Shown one piece after another: positions 22,656 to 30,048 of a DNA stretch of 36,263 nt. Source of the DNA: Limosilactobacillus balticus (GTDB lineage Bacteria; Bacillota; Bacilli; Lactobacillales; Lactobacillaceae); contig NZ_JACIVH010000071.1 in NCBI RefSeq assembly GCF_014145615.1, positions 1-36,263 of the forward strand, read 5' to 3'. Each line of letters opens with the position of its first letter. Positions within the stretch are counted from its first letter, which is position 1. The position numbers and the translations under genes are program-made. The notes beneath the pieces are model-generated. The model was not told the DNA's origin, did no database searches, and was given only the letters and a program-made list of their open reading frames with translations.

Positions 22656-22868
22656 AAGTGAGTGAGAATTAACTTCCTAGACAAGGCGGTGGGCTAAGGA
22701 TAGAACGGTGATTAGCATGGCACGGGCTGATTATCGTTCGGACTTAGCCTCGAGCCTTATGGTTACGACGCGAAGCTAGCCTACTAGGATTTCCACGATA
22801 TTGTAACAAGATTTGTATAAAAAACGAGGCTGTTGAAAAAACAAAAGTTTTTTCTCAGCCTCGTTTTT
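22656..22868 (+). repeat. Structured intergenic repeat, copy B, ending in a terminator
   Basis: This is the inverted partner of 20219-20415. Paper folding gives AAGGC (22683-22687) with GCCTT (22754-22758), then GGCTAAG (22692-22698) with CTTAGCC (22743-22749). Inside these is a hairpin from GAACG (22703-22707) to CGTTC (22735-22739), extended by TGAT/ATTA and AGC/GCT. A separate stem GTTACGA (22762-22768) pairs with TTGTAAC (22801-22807), and a terminator hairpin runs from 22825 to 22863 with T-runs. In copy A that separate stem has TCGTAAC, a change that keeps pairing (G:T versus G:C). It lies at the 3' end of the permease transcript and is convergent with perR. Confidence 0.85.
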
Positions 22869-22869
22869 A

Positions 22870-23325
22870 CTAACGATTTAGATGTAATTTACGCTGACAC
22901 TCGGGACAAATGCCATGAACTTCAATGTTGTTTCCGGTAACTAAATAACCAGTCTTTTCGTGAGTCATAACCGTTAATTCTTTTGTGATTGCAGTAAAAT
23001 GTTCATCAAAAACATCAGAAATCTTACCACAGTTATCGCAGACGACATGATAATGAGGATGGCCGAAATAGTCAAAGTGGGTGCTACCATCACCATTTTT
23101 TAGTTCAATTACGAGATTGTAATCAACGAAGAGCTTTAGGGTATTGTATACAGTTGCCATGCTGATATTGGCAACTGAGTCTTTAAGGTCATCATAAATC
23201 ATTTCGACACTCGGATGAGTATGGTGGTTGATTAAGTAATTTAAAATGGTTTTCCGCTGGGGAGTAAGACGAACCTTGTTTTCACGGAGATGGTCAAGAG
23301 CTCGATCAAATTCTGCTTCTGCCAT
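22870..23325 (-). CDS. perR: Peroxide-responsive repressor PerR (Fur family)
   Basis: The start at 23325 (MAEAEFDRAL) is chosen because AAAGGAG lies 9 nt before it; the frame extends 20 codons further upstream without a ribosome binding site. The 151-aa protein has a winged-helix domain (VRLTPQRKTILNYL, ISMATVYNTLKLF) and a metal domain. Counting from this start, the B. subtilis PerR ligands fall at the same numbers: His37, Asp85, His91, His93 and Asp104, plus the zinc cysteines Cys96 and Cys99 with a second CxxC at 140/143. Asp at 104 separates PerR from Fur, which has Glu. It represses oxidative-stress genes until iron-catalysed histidine oxidation releases it. Its promoter and the divergent exporter promoter share A/T-rich palindromes. 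Confidence 0.85.
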   Translation of the reverse strand: MAEAEFDRALDHLRENKVRLTPQRKTILNYLINHHTHPSVEMIYDDLKDSVANISMATVYNTLKLFVDYNLVIELKNGDGSTHFDYFGHPHYHVVCDNCGKISDVFDEHFTAITKELTVMTHEKTGYLVTGNNIEVHGICPECQRKLHLNR

Positions 23326-23350
23326 AATGTCGTCTCCTTTCTTAAAATAA

Positions 23351-23432
23351 TTATAATCTAATGACATTATAACATTTACATTCACTAATTCAAAACCTAT
23401 AATAATTAACGATTAGATAATAATTATTCTAA
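23351..23432. promoter_or_regulatory. Divergent perR / exporter promoters with Fur/PerR-type boxes
   Basis: For the exporter, TTTACA (23375-23380) is 17 nt from TATAAT (23398-23403). The palindrome TTAGATAATAATTATTCTAA (23413-23432) lies at the predicted transcript start. Its centre GATAAT-A-ATTATT fits the 7-1-7 Fur-family box. For perR (minus), TTGAAT (23393-23388) is 16 nt from TATAAT (23371-23366), and TTATAAT-N8-ATTATAA (23351-23372) overlaps it, possibly as two half sites. Autoregulation and control of the exporter by PerR are inferred. Confidence 0.65.
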
Positions 23433-23449
23433 AGAGGGAGAGAAGTAAC

Positions 23450-24889
23450 ATGGATCAAAGTATCGCACGTAACGGAGAAAGGTATAGTCGCTTTTGGTTT
23501 ATTTTGACTTTACTAGTTGGTACCTTTACGATGTCAATTAGTCAGTCATCGTTGTCAACCGCCTATCCAACCTTGATGAATGCTTTTGGGATTTCAGCAT
23601 CAACAGTTCAATGGTTGACGACTGGTTTTATGCTCGTAATGTGTGTCAGCATGCCAATCAGCCCGTGGATGCTCAACAATATGAGTTTTAAGACAATGTT
23701 TATTGGAGCATTGGGACTATTTGACATCGGATCCTTGATGATTGTTTTAACCCCATCAGCTTGGGGAATTAATGGCTTCTGGTTCATGATGATTGGACGG
23801 GCCATGGAAGCTTTTGCTGTCGGAGTTTTATTCCCGTCATACCAAACTGTTTTGCTTGAGATTACGCCTAAAGAAGAGCGGGGCTCAACGATGGGGATTG
23901 CTGGTTTGGTAATGGGATCTGCCCTTGCCTGTGGACCAATTGTTTCAGGAATTGTTCTAAAGTTCTTTAGCTGGAAGAGCCTTTTTATTCTCTTCATGCT
24001 TGTTATCTCCGTAATTATTTTAATGGCTGCTAGCGGATTGATCCAAGACGTAATGGAACGGCATGAAACGAACCTTGATTGGCTATCAGTAATCTTACTA
24101 GTTGGATTAATTGGAATTATGTACGTTGTTGACCAAGCTGGAAAAACTAATCCTGCATGGGGAATAAATACAGTGATTTTTATCGTTAGTCTTATTGCGG
24201 TTATCTGGTTCTGTATTCGGCAGCTTCACCTCAAGCATCCACTATTGGAATTGCGGGTATTGAAGACTTTTAATTATGATTTAGCGATTCTTTTAACATC
24301 GATTTCATATATTGCATTGATTGTAACGACAATTATTTTTCCTCTTTATTATCAGGGGGTATTAAAAGTTAGTCCATTTGTTTCAGGGATGGCACTAGTA
24401 CCTGGAGCAGTTTTTCTTAGCATCCTGAATCCGTTGTCAGGAAAATTAGCTGATAAAATTGGGTTTAAACCGACAATGCTGGTGGGAATGTTTATGATTA
24501 TTATTGGCTGGGTTGCTGGATTAATTGTCCTTAATCACCTTAGCTTGCTGGGGATGATCCTTTGTGCAATGGTGATTGAAGGTGGAAATGCCTTTGTGAT
24601 GATGCCAGCTGTCACATTGGGAGCAAATGCCTTGCCTGATGAATTAGTACCCCACGGAACAGCCGTAATAACAACTGTCCGGCAAGTTCTCGGTTCCGCG
24701 GGTGTTACTATTTCAACACTAATCTTAACAGTTGCTACTACAAATGCACTTCAACGGGAAAGTTCAGCTCAAGTCGCTTCCCTTCATGGCTATCATTTAG
24801 TATTTATCGGCATGATTATTACTGAATTGATTGGTCTAGTATTAGCATTTATGCTAAAAAATACTAATAAAGAAAAAAGTACAAAATAA
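23450..24889 (+). CDS. MFS transporter, DHA2 (EmrB/QacA) family
   Basis: This 479-aa exporter has about 14 hydrophobic segments. QSSLSTAYPTLMNAF and ASTVQWLTTGFML match the TM1-TM2 region of EmrB-type transporters, and GRAMEAFAVGVLFPSYQTV and LVMGSALACGPIVSG correspond to motifs B and C. It shares family and many motifs with the exporter at 2591-3988 but is clearly diverged. GGGAGAGAAG lies before the ATG. A Fur/PerR-type palindrome 18 nt upstream, next to divergent perR, suggests induction by peroxide or by metal status. The substrate is unknown. It is monocistronic, with a terminator at 24910. Confidence 0.9.
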   Translation: MDQSIARNGERYSRFWFILTLLVGTFTMSISQSSLSTAYPTLMNAFGISASTVQWLTTGFMLVMCVSMPISPWMLNNMSFKTMFIGALGLFDIGSLMIVLTPSAWGINGFWFMMIGRAMEAFAVGVLFPSYQTVLLEITPKEERGSTMGIAGLVMGSALACGPIVSGIVLKFFSWKSLFILFMLVISVIILMAASGLIQDVMERHETNLDWLSVILLVGLIGIMYVVDQAGKTNPAWGINTVIFIVSLIAVIWFCIRQLHLKHPLLELRVLKTFNYDLAILLTSISYIALIVTTIIFPLYYQGVLKVSPFVSGMALVPGAVFLSILNPLSGKLADKIGFKPTMLVGMFMIIIGWVAGLIVLNHLSLLGMILCAMVIEGGNAFVMMPAVTLGANALPDELVPHGTAVITTVRQVLGSAGVTISTLILTVATTNALQRESSAQVASLHGYHLVFIGMIITELIGLVLAFMLKNTNKEKSTK

Positions 24890-24909
24890 CTAAAAATTCG
24901 TATATAAAA

Positions 24910-24950
24910 TAAGGAGAGAAAATAATTTATTTTCTGCTCCTATTTATTTT
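24910..24950 (+). terminator. Terminator after the second exporter
   Basis: AGGAG and GAAAATA on the left pair with TATTTTC and CTCCT on the right, around a short A/T loop and with small internal mismatches. TATTTATTTT follows. Confidence 0.75.
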
Positions 24951-24974
24951 AAAAACAGAAAAGAGGTATTAATA

Positions 24975-25514
24975 ATGACACTTAAACGACCACAATGGGC
25001 AAATGCTACCCCAGAAATGCAAGATTATTATGATCACTACTGGGGATTTCCAGTCCATGATGACCAGCAGTTATTTGCAATGTTCTCTTTAGAATTATTT
25101 CAGGCCGGTTTAACCTGGCAAACAATCTGGCGGCGGCGAGAAGCATTTAACCAGGCATTTGCGAACTTTAATATTGAGAAAGTTGCATCCTTTACTGATG
25201 AAGATATTAATCGATTATGCGAAGATGAAACTATTATTCGTAATCGTCGTAAAATATTAGCGGTAATTAATAATGCGCAGGTAATTTTAAAATTATGGAA
25301 AATGGGAAAGACATTTGATAAATATATGTGGCATTTTGTTGATGATCAACCTCAAGACTTAGGGTTAACTACCGATGTTGAATTAGCTCCTAAAACACCT
25401 GCTTCAGAAGAAATAGCCAAGCAAATGCGGAAGGATGGATTTAAATTTGTTGGCCCGACAATTATTTACTCGTTCATGACGGCAGTGGGGATGGTCAATG
25501 CCCGTTTGAAATAA
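24975..25514 (+). CDS. tag: DNA-3-methyladenine glycosylase I (Tag) without the zinc-snap residues
   Basis: This 179-aa protein follows Tag along its length: YWGFPVHDDQQLFAMFSLELFQAGLTWQTI (with the base-pocket Glu of LE..QAGL.W), FNIEKVASFTDEDI, IIRNRRKILAVINNA, and FKFVGPTIIYSFMTAVGMVN. Tag removes 3-methyladenine from DNA in base excision repair. The four zinc-snap ligands of E. coli Tag are not here. Cys4 is replaced (RPQW instead of RCGW), His17 is Tyr (YYDHYWG instead of YHDNEWG), and the protein ends at VNARLK, before the C-terminal His and Cys. The fold probably stands without zinc. AGAGG lies before the ATG. The downstream metK has its own promoter. Confidence 0.85.
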   Translation: MTLKRPQWANATPEMQDYYDHYWGFPVHDDQQLFAMFSLELFQAGLTWQTIWRRREAFNQAFANFNIEKVASFTDEDINRLCEDETIIRNRRKILAVINNAQVILKLWKMGKTFDKYMWHFVDDQPQDLGLTTDVELAPKTPASEEIAKQMRKDGFKFVGPTIIYSFMTAVGMVNARLK

Positions 25515-25538
25515 GAATGTCTGGATTAACATTGATTG

Positions 25539-25567
25539 TTGGTTAACAATTATGCTAAGATTATTCT
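25539..25567 (+). promoter_or_regulatory. Candidate promoter of metK
   Basis: TTGGTT (25539-25544) is 17 nt from TATTCT (25562-25567). The predicted start is a few bases before the S_MK box. Confidence 0.5.
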
Positions 25568-25575
25568 CGTTATAA

Positions 25576-25669
25576 AGCAATTCCCGATAGGATTCACGTC
25601 TGAACGTGAAGATGCCTTGTAACCGCAACTACAAACTATTTGAAAGTTTCAATAGAATATGGGGGAATT
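25576..25669 (+). promoter_or_regulatory. S_MK box (SAM-III) riboswitch controlling metK translation
   Basis: The conserved parts are all present in order: AATTCCCGATAGGAT, a variable hairpin TTCACGTCTGAACGTGAA, then GATGCCTTGTAACCG, a linker, and GGGGGAATT, which is the Shine-Dalgarno region. AATTCCC pairs with GGGGGAATT when SAM is bound, hiding the ribosome binding site. This class is known upstream of metK in Lactobacillales, so MetK is shut off by its own product. Confidence 0.95.
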
Positions 25670-25674
25670 AGAAA

Positions 25675-26862
25675 ATGGCAGAACGACATTTATTTACATC
25701 CGAATCAGTATCAGAAGGACATCCAGATAAGATTGCTGACCAAATCAGTGACGCGATTTTAGATGAATTGCTTAAGAAGGATCCTGATTCACGGGTTGCA
25801 GTTGAGACCTCAGTTACTACTGGACTAGTATTAGTCTTTGGTGAAGTTTCTACTAAGGCCTACGTTAATATTCAACAGATTGTGCGGGACACAATTCGTA
25901 AGATCGGTTATACAGATGGTAAGTACGGTTTCGATGCTGATAACTGTGCTGTTATTACTGCAATCGATGAACAATCACCAGACATTGCGCAAGGGGTTGA
26001 TGACTCCTTAGAAACGCGCGAAGGTGAAGCTGATCCGCTTGATAAGATTGGTGCCGGTGACCAAGGATTAATGTTTGGTTACGCTACTGACGAAACACCT
26101 GAATACATGCCATTGACATTGGTCTTAAGCCATAAATTAATGCGCAAGATTGCTCAATTACGTAAGGATGGCGTTATCTCTTACCTTCGTCCAGATGCTA
26201 AGGCCGAAGTAACCGTAGAATACGATGAGAATGACAAGCCATTACGTGTTGATACCGTTGTCTTAAGTACTCAGCATGATCCAGAGGTTTCGCTTGATCA
26301 AATCAAGAAAGATATTAAAGAACAAGTCATTGAAGCGGTCATTCCAGCTAAGTACCTTGATGATCAAACTAAGTACTTCATTAATCCAACAGGTCGCTTT
26401 GTAATCGGTGGACCTCAAGGGGATGCCGGTTTAACTGGACGAAAGATTATTGTTGATACTTATGGTGGGGCTGCCCATCATGGTGGTGGAGCCTTTTCTG
26501 GAAAGGATGCTACTAAGGTTGACCGTTCTGCAAGTTATGCTGCTCGTTACATTGCTAAAAACATTGTTGCAGCTGGTTACGCTAAGAAGGCTGAGATTCA
26601 AGTTGCTTATGCCATCGGTGTAGCAGAACCAGTATCGATCATGATTAATACTTATGGTACCGGTACCCGTTCAGAAGAAGAATTAATTGCGGCTGTTCGA
26701 AAAGTTTTTGATTTACGTCCAGCTGGAATTATTGAAATGCTTGACTTGAAGCGGCCAATTTACAAGCAAACTGCTGCTTATGGTCACTTTGGTCGAACTG
26801 ATGTAGACTTACCATGGGAACACCTTGATAAAGTTGACGAATTAAAAGAAATTTTAGGCTAA
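25675..26862 (+). CDS. metK: S-adenosylmethionine synthase
   Basis: This 395-aa enzyme makes SAM from methionine and ATP. Visible signatures are [20 protein letters not shown] at residues 6-25 (the His and Asp bind the triphosphate and Mg), [12 protein letters not shown] (about residue 120), [20 protein letters not shown] (the phosphate-binding loop, about residues 260-280) and the C-terminal AYGHFGR. The length is normal. The ribosome binding site GGGGGAA is part of the S_MK riboswitch. It supplies SAM for methylation and for radical-SAM enzymes such as NrdG in this window. Confidence 0.98.
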   Translation: MAERHLFTSESVSEGHPDKIADQISDAILDELLKKDPDSRVAVETSVTTGLVLVFGEVSTKAYVNIQQIVRDTIRKIGYTDGKYGFDADNCAVITAIDEQSPDIAQGVDDSLETREGEADPLDKIGAGDQGLMFGYATDETPEYMPLTLVLSHKLMRKIAQLRKDGVISYLRPDAKAEVTVEYDENDKPLRVDTVVLSTQHDPEVSLDQIKKDIKEQVIEAVIPAKYLDDQTKYFINPTGRFVIGGPQGDAGLTGRKIIVDTYGGAAHHGGGAFSGKDATKVDRSASYAARYIAKNIVAAGYAKKAEIQVAYAIGVAEPVSIMINTYGTGTRSEEELIAAVRKVFDLRPAGIIEMLDLKRPIYKQTAAYGHFGRTDVDLPWEHLDKVDELKEILG

Positions 26863-26878
26863 TAATTTAGTTACACGC

Positions 26879-26907
26879 TTGCAATCATTAACGGTGGTTG
26901 TTAAAAT
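26879..26907 (+). promoter_or_regulatory. Promoter of the leuS T-box leader
   Basis: TTGCAA (26879-26884) is 17 nt from TAAAAT (26902-26907). It sits just after metK and before the T-box leader. Confidence 0.6.
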
Positions 26908-26913
26908 AAGCGT

Positions 26914-27147
26914 TAAATATTTGATCGTAATAGAAATAGTAGTCTTTGACGAGGTCAGCAGAGATCCTGTGGTGGTGTGAACAGGAGACTGGTCATTTAC
27001 GAACTCATCTAAATGTGATTATTACTGAATCATAGTAGGTAATGACGTTTACCGCGTTAAGGTCCTAAGCGCCATGGCTTCCATGGAAAACGGGTGGTAC
27101 CGCGGAATTATTTCGTCTCGTAGATTGATTTCTACGGGACTTTTTTT
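26914..27147 (+). promoter_or_regulatory. Leucine T-box leader of leuS
   Basis: Stem I has the AGTAG and GGTGTGAA segments and a specifier loop GAACTC (27000-27005) with codon CTC (Leu). The antiterminator carries the T-box TGGTACCGCGG (27095-27105), which pairs with the NCCA end of uncharged tRNA. The competing terminator is GTCTCGTAG (27115-27123) with CTACGGGAC (27132-27140) and seven T residues. Uncharged tRNA-Leu(GAG) should allow read-through into leuS. Confidence 0.95.
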
Positions 27148-27184
27148 ATTACGATCATCAAAATCAGAATAAGGAGTAGAAAAT

Positions 27185-29605
27185 ATGGCTTACGATCATA
27201 AGACGATTGAAAAAAAGTGGCAAAAGTTTTGGAAAAAGAATGAAACGTTCAAAGCAGACCTTAATAAGGACCAAAAGAAATATTATGCATTAGACATGTT
27301 CCCATATCCATCTGGTCAAGGACTTCATGTTGGTCACCCAGAAGGTTATACGGCAACCGATGTAATGTCACGGATGAAGCGGATGCAAGGCTTTAATGTC
27401 TTACATCCAATGGGGTGGGATGCATTCGGTTTACCAGCTGAACAATATGCATTAAAGACTGGCCATAACCCTAAGGACTTTACGAACAAAAATATTGATC
27501 ATTTCCGTGATCAAATCCAATCACTGGGTTTCTCATATGATTGGGACCGCGAAGTAAATACGACTGATCCTAAATTCTACAAGTGGACTCAATGGATTTT
27601 TGAACAACTCTACAAGAAGGGGCTTGCTTACGAAAGTGAAATTATGGTTAACTGGGCCCCTGATTTTATGGGTGGAACAGTGGTTGCCAACGAAGAAGTT
27701 GAAGATGGCAAGACTAAACGTGGCGGCTACCCTGTATATCGTAAACCAATGCGTCAATGGGTTTTAAAGATTACTGCTTATGCGGACCGTTTGATTGATG
27801 ACCTTGACCTTGTTGACTGGCCAGAAAGCGTTAAGGAAATGCAACGGAACTGGATTGGCCGTTCAGAAGGTGCTTCAGTATTTTTCCCAGTTGTGGGGGA
27901 TGAAGATACTAAGATTGAAGTGTTTACGACACGGGCTGATACGCTCTTTGGTGCTTCTTATGTTGTTCTTGCTCCTGAACAAGAATTAGTAGATCAATTG
28001 ACGACACCGGAACACAAGGCAGAAGTTGAAAAGTACAAGGAAGAAGCATCACGGCGGTCTGACCTTGAACGGACTGATTTAAATAAGGATAAGACCGGTG
28101 TATTTACTGGTTCTTACGTCATTAATCCAGTTAACGGTGAAAAACTGCCAATCTGGATCAGTGATTACGTGCTTGCTTCATACGGAACTGGGGCAGTAAT
28201 GGCTGTTCCTTCCGGGGATCAACGTGATTATGACTTTGCTACTAAGTTTGACTTGCCAATTAAGCCTGTTATTGAAGGAGCAGATGTGTCAGAAGGTGCT
28301 TTTGATGGTGACGGTAAGCACATTAATTCTGGCTTTCTTGATGGCTTGAACATTGCTGATGCAAAGCAAAAGATGATCGCTTGGCTTGAAGAACATGATG
28401 CTGGTCATAAGAAGGTTAACTACCGTCTTCGGGACTGGATCTTCAGTCGGCAACGTTACTGGGGTGAACCAATTCCAGTTATTCACTGGGATGATGGGAC
28501 AACCTCATTAGTTCCAGAAGATGAACTTCCACTTGAATTGCCAAAGACTGATAACATCGAACCATCAGGAACTGGTGAAAGTCCATTAGCAAATGTTGAA
28601 GATTGGGTTAACGTTTATGACGAAAATGGTCGTCATGGTCTTCGTGAAACTAACACTATGCCACAGTGGGCCGGTTCATCATGGTACTGGCTCCGGTACA
28701 CTGATCCACATAATGACAAGGAATTTGCCTCAAAAGAAGCCCTTGATTACTGGTCACCAGTTGATCTCTATGTTGGTGGGGCTGAACACGCTGTTCTTCA
28801 CTTGCTCTATGCTCGATTCTGGCATAAAGTTCTTTATGACCTCGGTCTCGTGCCAACTAAAGAACCATTCATGAAGCTTGTTAACCAAGGGATGATTCTT
28901 GGTTCAAACCATGAAAAGATGTCGAAGTCCAAAGGTAATGTTGTTAACCCTGATGACATTGTTGACCAATATGGGGCTGATACTTTACGTCTTTACGAAA
29001 TGTTTATGGGACCACTTGAAGAATCTGTACCTTGGGATGAAAAGGGACTTCATGGTGCGAATAAGTGGGTTCAACGTGTATGGCGGTTGTTGATGGATGA
29101 TAATAACCACCTTCGTGACCGGGTATCCACTATCAATGATGGTAAGCTTACCAAGGTTTACAACCAAACAGTTAAGAAGGTTACTGAAGACTACGAACGG
29201 ATGCATTTCAATACGGCTATTTCTCAATTGATGGTCTTTGTAAATGAAGCCTACAAGGTTGATGATTTACCAGTTGAATACATGAAGGGCTTTGTGAAGA
29301 TGATTGCGCCAATCATGCCTCACATGGCTGAAGAACTCTGGAGTCAATTCGGTGAGAGTGAGACAATCACTTACCAACCATGGCCAACTTACGATCCAAA
29401 GGCCTTAGTTGAAGATGAAGTTGAAATGATCGTCCAGGTTAATGGTAAGGTACGGGCTAAGATTAAGATGGCCAAGGATACTGACCGCGATGAAGCACAA
29501 CAACTTGCTTTAGCAAACGAACATGTCAAGAAGTTTACTGACGGCAAGGATATTAAGAAAGTCATTGTTGTTCCTAACAAGATTGTTAACATTGTTGCAA
29601 AATAG
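27185..29605 (+). CDS. leuS: Leucyl-tRNA synthetase
   Basis: This 806-aa class I synthetase is of normal bacterial length. [20 protein letters not shown] holds the HIGH-type motif (HVGH, about residue 50). The inserted editing domain contains [26 protein letters not shown] sequence and [20 protein letters not shown] (about residues 320-345), which hydrolyses misactivated amino acids. [10 protein letters not shown] is the second ATP-binding motif (about residue 580). The C-terminal anticodon-binding and tail domains end in [12 protein letters not shown]...VPNKIVNIV. It charges tRNA-Leu in the cytoplasm. AAGGAG lies about 8 nt before the ATG, and expression is set by the T-box leader. Confidence 0.98.
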   Translation: MAYDHKTIEKKWQKFWKKNETFKADLNKDQKKYYALDMFPYPSGQGLHVGHPEGYTATDVMSRMKRMQGFNVLHPMGWDAFGLPAEQYALKTGHNPKDFTNKNIDHFRDQIQSLGFSYDWDREVNTTDPKFYKWTQWIFEQLYKKGLAYESEIMVNWAPDFMGGTVVANEEVEDGKTKRGGYPVYRKPMRQWVLKITAYADRLIDDLDLVDWPESVKEMQRNWIGRSEGASVFFPVVGDEDTKIEVFTTRADTLFGASYVVLAPEQELVDQLTTPEHKAEVEKYKEEASRRSDLERTDLNKDKTGVFTGSYVINPVNGEKLPIWISDYVLASYGTGAVMAVPSGDQRDYDFATKFDLPIKPVIEGADVSEGAFDGDGKHINSGFLDGLNIADAKQKMIAWLEEHDAGHKKVNYRLRDWIFSRQRYWGEPIPVIHWDDGTTSLVPEDELPLELPKTDNIEPSGTGESPLANVEDWVNVYDENGRHGLRETNTMPQWAGSSWYWLRYTDPHNDKEFASKEALDYWSPVDLYVGGAEHAVLHLLYARFWHKVLYDLGLVPTKEPFMKLVNQGMILGSNHEKMSKSKGNVVNPDDIVDQYGADTLRLYEMFMGPLEESVPWDEKGLHGANKWVQRVWRLLMDDNNHLRDRVSTINDGKLTKVYNQTVKKVTEDYERMHFNTAISQLMVFVNEAYKVDDLPVEYMKGFVKMIAPIMPHMAEELWSQFGESETITYQPWPTYDPKALVEDEVEMIVQVNGKVRAKIKMAKDTDRDEAQQLALANEHVKKFTDGKDIKKVIVVPNKIVNIVAK

Positions 29606-29611
29606 TAAATT

Positions 29612-29652
29612 AAGAAAGGGCAGGGAATTTATGTTTTCCTGCTTCTTTTTAT
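29612..29652 (+). terminator. Imperfect terminator after leuS
   Basis: AAGAA and CAGG on the left pair with CCTG and TTCTT on the right, with a purine bulge and a 12-nt loop. TTTTAT follows. Read-through into the small HicB-like gene is possible. Confidence 0.55.
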
Positions 29653-29670
29653 TTGAGGAGCAGATAAGTT

Positions 29671-29934
29671 ATGGAAATAGTAAGTTATCCAGCAATTTTT
29701 ACCCCGAAAGATAATGAAATTCAAGTTGATTTTCCAGATTTGCCAGAAGCATTTACCCAGGGGAAAACAATGGATGAGGCGATGGATTTTGCTAAATTGG
29801 GCTTAGCGATTACCCTTAATGATAAACTCGGCCACTTTGAAGATGCCCCCGCCGTAAGCTCATTAGAGATGTTAAAACAACAACATCCAGATCAAATCAT
29901 TAAAATGGTAACTGTTGATTTGGAACAATACTAG
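29671..29934 (+). CDS. HicB-like protein, orphan
   Basis: This 87-aa protein has the HicB-like fold signature: SYPAIFTP, then IQVDFPDLPEAFTQGKTMDEAMDFAKLGLAITL, the partial RNase-H-like core in which a PDLP-type loop and a helix with GKTxDEA are conserved. No DNA-binding tail is present, and no HicA toxin (about 60 aa, with an SGSH motif) is visible on either side. It may be a solitary antitoxin relic or a housekeeping HicB-like protein. GAGGAG lies about 10 nt before the ATG. It follows leuS by 65 bp. Confidence 0.8.
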   Translation: MEIVSYPAIFTPKDNEIQVDFPDLPEAFTQGKTMDEAMDFAKLGLAITLNDKLGHFEDAPAVSSLEMLKQQHPDQIIKMVTVDLEQY

Positions 29935-30048
29935 ATTAAAGAAATATTAAAAACGGTAAATCGAATTGCACCAGCTTTTTATTCACGATAGAATGATTAG
30001 GATTGTGTAAACTCGATTAAAATAAAAAAGGTAGGATTGCAACAAATC

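Noticed and set aside
23351-23372. TTATAAT-N8-ATTATAA as a perfect PerR box
   Set aside because: A PerR box has 7-1-7 geometry; here the arms are 8 nt apart, so only two half sites can be claimed.
29935-30048. HicA toxin next to the HicB-like gene
   Set aside because: The gaps on both sides are too short and contain no frame of suitable size or SGSH motif.
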